Both the position numbers and the translations under genes were made by a program. The notes below the pieces were generated by a model, which saw only the letters and a program-made list of their open reading frames with translations, did not search any database and was not told where the DNA came from. Below are positions 6,762 through 10,831 of a stretch of DNA of 10,831 nt, in pieces (position 1 is the stretch's first letter; each line of letters starts with the position of its first letter). Source of the DNA: Planctomycetota bacterium (GTDB taxonomy: Bacteria > Planctomycetota > PUPC01 > JACPCR01); NCBI GenBank assembly GCA_030740295.1, contig JASLXP010001043.1, forward strand, positions 1 to 10,831. Direction: 5' to 3'.

Positions 6762-7766
6762 TCAAGCCTTTCTCTTAAACCCGTGGATGGCCAGCGCACC
6801 GGCCCCGATGATGCCCGCCTTGTCAGGGCCGAGGGTTGTCTTTTTGATGATAGGATTCCTGGGGAACAGAGGGTCATCATTAAGCGCCTCCTGAATGCCA
6901 GGCATCATCAAATGCAAATCGTTGGCGATGTTTCCAGAGCAGACCACGACGTCCGGATTGCAGACTCGCTTAAGCGAACGAATCAGCCGGCCCAGATAGA
7001 TGCCGACCTGCTCGTACAGAAGACGACACGCTTCATCCCCTTCTTCCGCGGCTTTGGCGATAGGCAGCGGGTCAAGCCCTTCCGGTCCTTCGCCGATTTC
7101 CTTGAGACGGGATTCCGGATACTGCTGGAGGAAATCCCTGCCGAGCTGGCGTATGCCGATTTTTGAAACATATGCTTCAGCAGCCCCCTTTTCCCCGGCA
7201 GGGCTGTGTGGGGCATCGTCGGAAGTATCGACGCGAATGTGTCCCAATTCTCCCGGACGCACCATCTGGCCATCCACAATCATGTAGCCGCCGAGGCCGG
7301 TGCCAAGAGTGAAACCGACCAGGGAATAGACGCCTTCTTCGGTGCCAGCCCCGTAAAACCATTCGGCCCAGCCGTGGGCTTTCGCGTCGTTTTCAATGAA
7401 TGTCAGTGCATTCGGAAACCGCGCTTTAACCGCACCCTTGATATTGAAACCGTTGATGCCCCGGATGTTTGGGCTGTTAACCACTTGCTCAAACTGGCAG
7501 GGCTCTTTTGCACCGTCCGGGCCCAGAATCCCCGCGCTGGCGATGCAGGCGCTGACCACCTGGATCGGGGTCATTCCCTGTCCGCGAAGCATCCCTTCTG
7601 CGGCATTGCAGAACTGCTCGAACAAGTCTTCACCGGGTCTTGAGCCGTCCTTGATTGGGCTGGTGGTGTGGTCGACCATTTCCTGGGTTTCCACATCAAA
7701 TATGCCCAGCTTGCAGGTTGTCCCCCCCAGATCCAGTCCGAGGGCAACGGGCTGATCATCACTCAT
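6762..7766 (-). CDS. ROK-family sugar kinase lacking the zinc-site cysteines
   Basis: This 334-residue cytoplasmic kinase is of the ROK family (glucokinase, fructokinase, N-acetylhexosamine kinase and relatives), predicted to phosphorylate a hexose with ATP. The phosphate loop is LDLGGTTCKLG (11-21). The catalytic Asp lies in ENDAKA (125-130; Asp127). The second phosphate motif is LGTGLGGYMIVDG (154-166), followed by PGELGHI (171-177) with the conserved His176. In most ROK proteins the next part carries C-x-C-G-x-x-G-C-x-E for structural zinc; here it reads SPAGEKGAAE (188-197), so all three Cys are replaced. The length is normal. The sugar cannot be assigned, though the family's Glu and His substrate contacts are present. 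ATG 7766 has AGGAG 6 bases upstream, and the upstream small gene ends only 3 bases before the start, implying coupled translation. Confidence 0.92.
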   Translation of the reverse strand: MSDDQPVALGLDLGGTTCKLGIFDVETQEMVDHTTSPIKDGSRPGEDLFEQFCNAAEGMLRGQGMTPIQVVSACIASAGILGPDGAKEPCQFEQVVNSPNIRGINGFNIKGAVKARFPNALTFIENDAKAHGWAEWFYGAGTEEGVYSLVGFTLGTGLGGYMIVDGQMVRPGELGHIRVDTSDDAPHSPAGEKGAAEAYVSKIGIRQLGRDFLQQYPESRLKEIGEGPEGLDPLPIAKAAEEGDEACRLLYEQVGIYLGRLIRSLKRVCNPDVVVCSGNIANDLHLMMPGIQEALNDDPLFPRNPIIKKTTLGPDKAGIIGAGALAIHGFKRKA

Positions 7767-7769
7767 ACC

Positions 7770-8015
7770 TCACTCCTGGCTAGAACCTCCTGGCGGGAGG
7801 TTGGTTTGCGTATCCAAATTACCTTGAGGAATCCGTTCCCCGCCGGTCTTGCTTCCCTTGGTGCCTGGCCTGACACCCCAAAACTGCCCACAGAGAAGCA
7901 CGATAATCCCAACCACCACAATCGTCCACATCAGCAAGCTGTCAGGCTGCGTGGACTCGGGGTTGGTGATTTCTGCTTCAGGAGCAGACACCTCGTCAGA
8001 ATTTTCCGGGGACAT
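7770..8015 (-). CDS. Small single-span membrane protein, unknown function
   Basis: This is an 81-residue protein with an acidic, Pro/Ser/Thr-rich N terminus (residues 1-26), one strong transmembrane helix (about 27-47, LLMWTIVVVGIIVLLCGQFWG) and a Gly/Thr/Pro-rich tail that begins with Arg and Lys. By the positive-inside rule the tail is more likely cytoplasmic and the acidic part outside. No family is recognised. ATG 8015 has GGAG 7 bases upstream, inside the near-palindrome CGGAG-TC-CTCCG. Its TGA is 3 bases before the ROK kinase ATG, and the kinase ribosome binding site lies in its last codons. That coupling and the clean helix support a real gene. It may anchor or accompany the kinase, but this is only inferred from position. 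Confidence 0.62.
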   Translation of the reverse strand: MSPENSDEVSAPEAEITNPESTQPDSLLMWTIVVVGIIVLLCGQFWGVRPGTKGSKTGGERIPQGNLDTQTNLPPGGSSQE

Positions 8016-8156
8016 CGGAGGACTCCGGAAAGCCTGCCAAGGTCTGTTGAGTATTCAGGGTCAACATTCCTTCTATATATCCGCTGTGAATAAAGGGAAG
8101 CCAAAAAACTGCGGATGCTCCTCCGAACGGAATAAACTTCGGCCCTAACGCGCGGG

Positions 8157-8185
8157 ATAATACTGACCGGGATCGGATGCAGCAA
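8157..8185 (-). promoter_or_regulatory. Candidate sigma70-type promoter before the 81-residue protein and kinase
   Basis: In the 187-base gap after the LapA-like gene the - strand has TTGCTG (8185-8180), a 17-base spacer and TATTAT (8162-8157). The -10 box matches 5 of 6 consensus positions and the -35 box matches 3. It would give a leader of about 135 bases. A weaker alternative, TTGGCT (8104-8099), 17 bases, GATATA (8081-8076), lies nearer the gene. The remainder of the gap has a 5-base inverted repeat CCGAA/TTCGG (8123-8142 area) and no clear terminator. Confidence 0.33.
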
Positions 8186-8202
8186 GGCAAAACCGCCCGA
8201 CC

Positions 8203-8409
8203 TCAGCGCTTCCTTTTTGCCCGGATAGTAGTGAACAGAATCCCGCCAATGAAACCCAGGATGACCGAAATCAGTAAGACAAGGATCATCGGCAACCGCG
8301 GACTCCACATCAGAAAGGTCACTGTTACCCCCGCCAGGTTCTGGATCATCGCGGTCACGAACAGGATGAGCAATACAACTACCGCGCCTATCTTGATTTT
8401 CTTTTTCAT
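8203..8409 (-). CDS. LapA/DUF1049-domain small membrane protein
   Basis: This 68-residue inner-membrane protein resembles the lipopolysaccharide assembly protein A domain (DUF1049). It has a basic start (MKKKIK), a first transmembrane helix (about 7-23) and the family's short extracytoplasmic link QNLAGVTVTFLMW (23-35), with its Asn and strand-like VTVTF. The second helix (39-60) carries the Gly pattern LGFIGG (51-56), and the protein ends in RAKRKR. Length and pattern fit the domain well. In E. coli LapA works with LapB in controlling LPS synthesis; many bacteria carry stand-alone DUF1049 proteins without a proven role, so only the domain call is firm. The ribosome binding site is weak (CCAGGCC just before ATG 8409). 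It stands between a large glycosidase-like gene and the kinase cluster, with gaps of 164 and 187 bases. Confidence 0.82.
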   Translation of the reverse strand: MKKKIKIGAVVVLLILFVTAMIQNLAGVTVTFLMWSPRLPMILVLLISVILGFIGGILFTTIRAKRKR

Positions 8410-8448
8410 GGCCTGGCCTGGTAGGTTTCGGGAGTGTGAATGATAGGG

Positions 8449-8463
8449 CTTCCCGGTCGGAAG
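8449..8463. repeat. Short inverted repeat in the leader of the LapA-like gene
   Basis: CTTCC (8449-8453) and GGAAG (8459-8463) form a perfect 5-base stem with a 5-base loop, 40-55 bases before the LapA-like start. A TATCAT -10-like box follows it on the - strand (8445-8440) but has no convincing -35 box. It may be chance. Confidence 0.3.
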
Positions 8464-8511
8464 ACATTCGGAAATGGCATCAACGTTCAGGATTCACGAT
8501 TTAATGGCCCC

Positions 8512-8549
8512 CCTCGTAAGCGCCACGAAATCGGCCATCGTGGACGAGG
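8512..8549 (-). other. Large bulged hairpin downstream of the glycosidase gene
   Basis: Two perfect 6-base stems nest here. The outer pair is CCTCGT (8512-8517) with ACGAGG (8544-8549). The inner pair is CCACGA (8523-8528) with TCGTGG (8538-8543), enclosing a 9-base loop. On one side a 5-base bulge (AAGCG, + strand) separates the stems; on the other side they are contiguous. It starts about 24 bases after the stop of the GH42-like gene and some 100 bases before the LapA-like gene. No run of T follows on either strand, so it is not a standard intrinsic terminator. It may be a transcript-end stabiliser, a processing site or a structured leader. Confidence 0.5.
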
Positions 8550-8573
8550 AGAAGTTTGCAGCGCGGAGTTGCA

Positions 8574-10831
8574 TCAGGGGGAGAGCGTGATCGAAACAGA
8601 TGCTTTTTTGCCGGATGCCTGCTCGATGGCGGACACTGCCCACTTGCCGGGCGTATCGTTTACTGCCGGCTTCCAGTCAAACTGGCACCGGCCGCCCACG
8701 GCGCCAATAGTCCGTGACAGAACCGATACTTTCCCGGCGGGATCGGTGAGGGTGAACTTAACCGGAACCACGCCATTGATAGGGCCAGTCTTGCCCGAAA
8801 CGGTAATGCGAGCGGGAAAGAGAACACCTGCCTTCGCCTGCCGCGGCACGTCCATCTTGATGGATTCGATGGGCTCGGGATAAAAGGCGATCAGGCTTCC
8901 ACCGAATCGATCCATGCTCAAGGGCAGGCGTTCACCGCCGTTTACCTTTGTGGCGGTGAGCGGCCTGCCTTGTGTCAGATCGTACGGCACGCCGGGGAGC
9001 TTGGCGTAGGTGACGGCCGTTTCAAAGGTGGGGTGCTCGCGAAGCTCCTTCTCCTCCCATTCGTGGATCTCCTGCTTGGCGGCCTCCGTCCGCTTCATCA
9101 GCAGGCGGTCCTGACAGAGTCGATACTCTTCGCCATTGAGCGCGTTGACGAACCACACGTAATTCACGCCGCGGTATCTGAAAGGATGCGCGACGAGGGT
9201 GTCGTCGTCACACTTGAAAGGTGGCTCGATGAACGGCTGCAATGCTTCTTTCACGGCTGCGATTCGTTCGGGATGACCGTAGTCCTTTGGGCCGGGCGTG
9301 GCCACGTGCGCTCCAAGGGGCGGGATGTCTTTTGTGGCGAGCCCGCCCATGGCCCAGTCAACGTTCACGCGTTTGGCGCCTGGGATGTTAAAGGGGACCG
9401 TGCGGTCGAGCAGTACCGTGCCGCCATTCTTCGCATGCATGGAAAGTGCATCGGAAACAGACTTCCGCAGATAGAGCGAGCGATAGAGCAACACCGCGTC
9501 GTAGTTTTTGCAGATGCCGTCGACCACCTCCTCTTCGGCGATGATATCCACGTCGTAGTGGGCCTGGAGCAAATTGGCGTAGGCGTAAGGCAGCAATAGC
9601 CAGCAGTCAGCCGGTTTATAGCAGTCCGTGGTGACAGAGTACATGAGTGCGATGCGTCGGCCTTTGGGCTCGATGCGTGCCTGGACGGGAGCAATGCGCT
9701 CGATGACCGGCCGGAGACGAACCAGCTCATCCCACGCCTCACGAGTGCGTGCCTTGTAAGTGAAGTAAGTGAGCCCGCGCACTCCCGCGGCGAGCAGGTG
9801 GAAGAGGTTGTTGCGAGTGTAATTGACCAGCGGGCGCATCGCGTCCGGCATCAGCCAGGTGGGCAGAGATCGATTGCCCATCCGGCCGCACTCGATCCAG
9901 CAGGTGTTCGTGGTCAACGGCTGCCAATAGCTGTTGTAGTAGTAGCAAGCGACGAGGTTGTGCCCCCACTCGCCGAAATTCAGTGGCGGGTATTGACCGG
10001 CTGACCACATGTGGATCATCGGTATCTGCATGCCACCGGGGATAGGACCGATGCGGATGTCCTTGCGGAGGGATGTTACCGCCTCCTTCTGCATCTGGTT
10101 CCACCGCCCGCTCACCTGCTTGAGCGTAAACAGGCACCATTGCAGCCAGGGATCGTTGTCCGGCACCACACCATACTTCAGTTTCGGCCTTTCTTTCGGC
10201 ACGTCGAGCCCGGTGAGTTTCTTGAATCGTGCCAGGTTGTGGTCGCCGTAATCGAATCCGTAGTGCAGTGAAGAGTAGTCGTCATTGGTGAGCACGATGC
10301 CGTTGAACGCGGGATGCGCTGCGGCTTTGCGGATGCCTTCCAGCATTTCTTCTCTGCCGGCCGACATATTCTCCTCGTGGCTGATGCCGTGCATGAACTG
10401 CCCGCGTCCCCACCGTCTCAGTTTGCCGTCGGGGCCCTTGATATATCGATGCGGATGCGTTTCCGGCTTTACGCCTCTGGTTCCGCTGGCATGGACTCTC
10501 TCTGAAAACCGGCGGCCGTAGCGAAGATACCAGTCCATGACGCGCACTTCCTGCCCGATGTATGTATCCATCCCGGCTCGTTGAATGTCCTCCATGATCA
10601 GTCGGGCCTGATGATCGTTCTCCGGCACTCCAGCCCACATCTCCCACCCGAACTCGACCGGACGCACGTAGCGGATACCGATCTCGATGTCCTGGAATGC
10701 CAGGGGCCGGTTCTCGCGTGAGACTTCGACACGGAGCATGTAATCGCCGTACGCGTAAGGCTCGGTCTGAATGAAAGCAGCGAAGAAGTTCATTTTCTCC
10801 TGCCCACCTTCAGCGGATGCAAGCACGCGCT
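8574..10831 (-). CDS. GH42-like glycosidase with trimerisation-type and Ig-like domains (5' partial)
   Basis: About 751 C-terminal residues are visible; the frame is open through the window edge, so the apparent GTG at 10826 is probably internal. Residues below count from 10826. Residues 1-56 look like the end of a beta-sandwich. A TIM-barrel region (60-375) resembles clan GH-A/GH42 by order of landmarks: GIVLTNDDYSS (176-186) at the acid/base strand, WIECG (310-314) with Glu312 as possible nucleophile, then LFHLLAAGVRGLTYFTYKA (341-359), like the family's last barrel strands. The next part (386-500) has the flavodoxin/glutaminase-like pattern of the GH42 trimerisation domain (RIALMYS, YDVDIIAEEEV, YDAVLLY, GGTVLLD). 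A charged helix lies at 575-600 and an Ig-like sandwich at 655-750. The usual acid/base Glu is Asp182 here, so activity is uncertain. Substrate unknown; a role in polysaccharide breakdown is inferred. Confidence 0.72.
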   Translation of the reverse strand, partial: RVLASAEGGQEKMNFFAAFIQTEPYAYGDYMLRVEVSRENRPLAFQDIEIGIRYVRPVEFGWEMWAGVPENDHQARLIMEDIQRAGMDTYIGQEVRVMDWYLRYGRRFSERVHASGTRGVKPETHPHRYIKGPDGKLRRWGRGQFMHGISHEENMSAGREEMLEGIRKAAAHPAFNGIVLTNDDYSSLHYGFDYGDHNLARFKKLTGLDVPKERPKLKYGVVPDNDPWLQWCLFTLKQVSGRWNQMQKEAVTSLRKDIRIGPIPGGMQIPMIHMWSAGQYPPLNFGEWGHNLVACYYYNSYWQPLTTNTCWIECGRMGNRSLPTWLMPDAMRPLVNYTRNNLFHLLAAGVRGLTYFTYKARTREAWDELVRLRPVIERIAPVQARIEPKGRRIALMYSVTTDCYKPADCWLLLPYAYANLLQAHYDVDIIAEEEVVDGICKNYDAVLLYRSLYLRKSVSDALSMHAKNGGTVLLDRTVPFNIPGAKRVNVDWAMGGLATKDIPPLGAHVATPGPKDYGHPERIAAVKEALQPFIEPPFKCDDDTLVAHPFRYRGVNYVWFVNALNGEEYRLCQDRLLMKRTEAAKQEIHEWEEKELREHPTFETAVTYAKLPGVPYDLTQGRPLTATKVNGGERLPLSMDRFGGSLIAFYPEPIESIKMDVPRQAKAGVLFPARITVSGKTGPINGVVPVKFTLTDPAGKVSVLSRTIGAVGGRCQFDWKPAVNDTPGKWAVSAIEQASGKKASVSITLSP

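Noticed and set aside
7931..8467. Open frame of 178 codons on the - strand crossing the LapA-like and small membrane protein genes
   Set aside because: It overlaps two better supported genes in another frame and has no hydrophobic or family pattern, though it would fill the 187-base gap.
10824..10826. GTG as the true start of the GH42-like gene
   Set aside because: The frame continues to the window edge and the following residues begin in the middle of a beta-sandwich, so the gene is cut by the window.

Overview
The window reads as a chromosomal segment of a GC-rich Gram-negative bacterium, most like the Planctomycetota/Verrucomicrobiota/Lentisphaerota group or a neighbouring uncultured phylum such as Hydrogenedentota. 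The reasons are gene style rather than a marker gene: a Tat-exported Gfo/Idh/MocA oxidoreductase, a giant secreted LamG / PQQ-propeller protein with a methyltransferase domain inside it, and a GH42-like protein with an Ig-like tail. There are no rRNA or tRNA genes, insertion sequences, integrases, CRISPR arrays or phage genes.

Layout. On the + strand, bases 1-373 hold the tail of a membrane protein and a small two-helix membrane protein 10 bases behind it. They converge on everything else, with 24 bases between the facing stops. All other genes are on the - strand. In transcription order they are: a 5'-truncated GH42-like glycosidase (10831-8574), a LapA/DUF1049-type small membrane protein (8409-8203), an 81-residue single-span membrane protein (8015-7770), a ROK sugar kinase (7766-6762), a GAF-GGDEF protein with a degenerate catalytic site but an intact I-site (6639-5497), the 1196-residue LamG-PQQ-methyltransferase-PQQ protein (5500-1910) and the Tat-exported oxidoreductase (1774-398). 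No gap exceeds 300 bases. The four largest gaps (about 120-190 bases) hold candidate promoters, a large bulged hairpin and an 8-base-period GGAAT repeat.

How the genes may work together (inference). A secreted glycosidase, a sugar kinase and a periplasmic sugar-type oxidoreductase fit saccharide breakdown, with the LamG/propeller protein as an extracytoplasmic binding or scaffold protein. The GAF-GGDEF gene overlaps the start of the propeller gene by 4 bases, so a possible c-di-GMP receptor is translationally linked to a large exported protein. The LapA-like and 81-residue membrane proteins look like envelope components.

The most notable items are the non-canonical methyltransferase domain between two propellers of an exported protein, the I-site-only GGDEF protein, and the ROK kinase that has lost all three Cys of its zinc site. 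I see no defence system and no clearly novel multi-gene machine.
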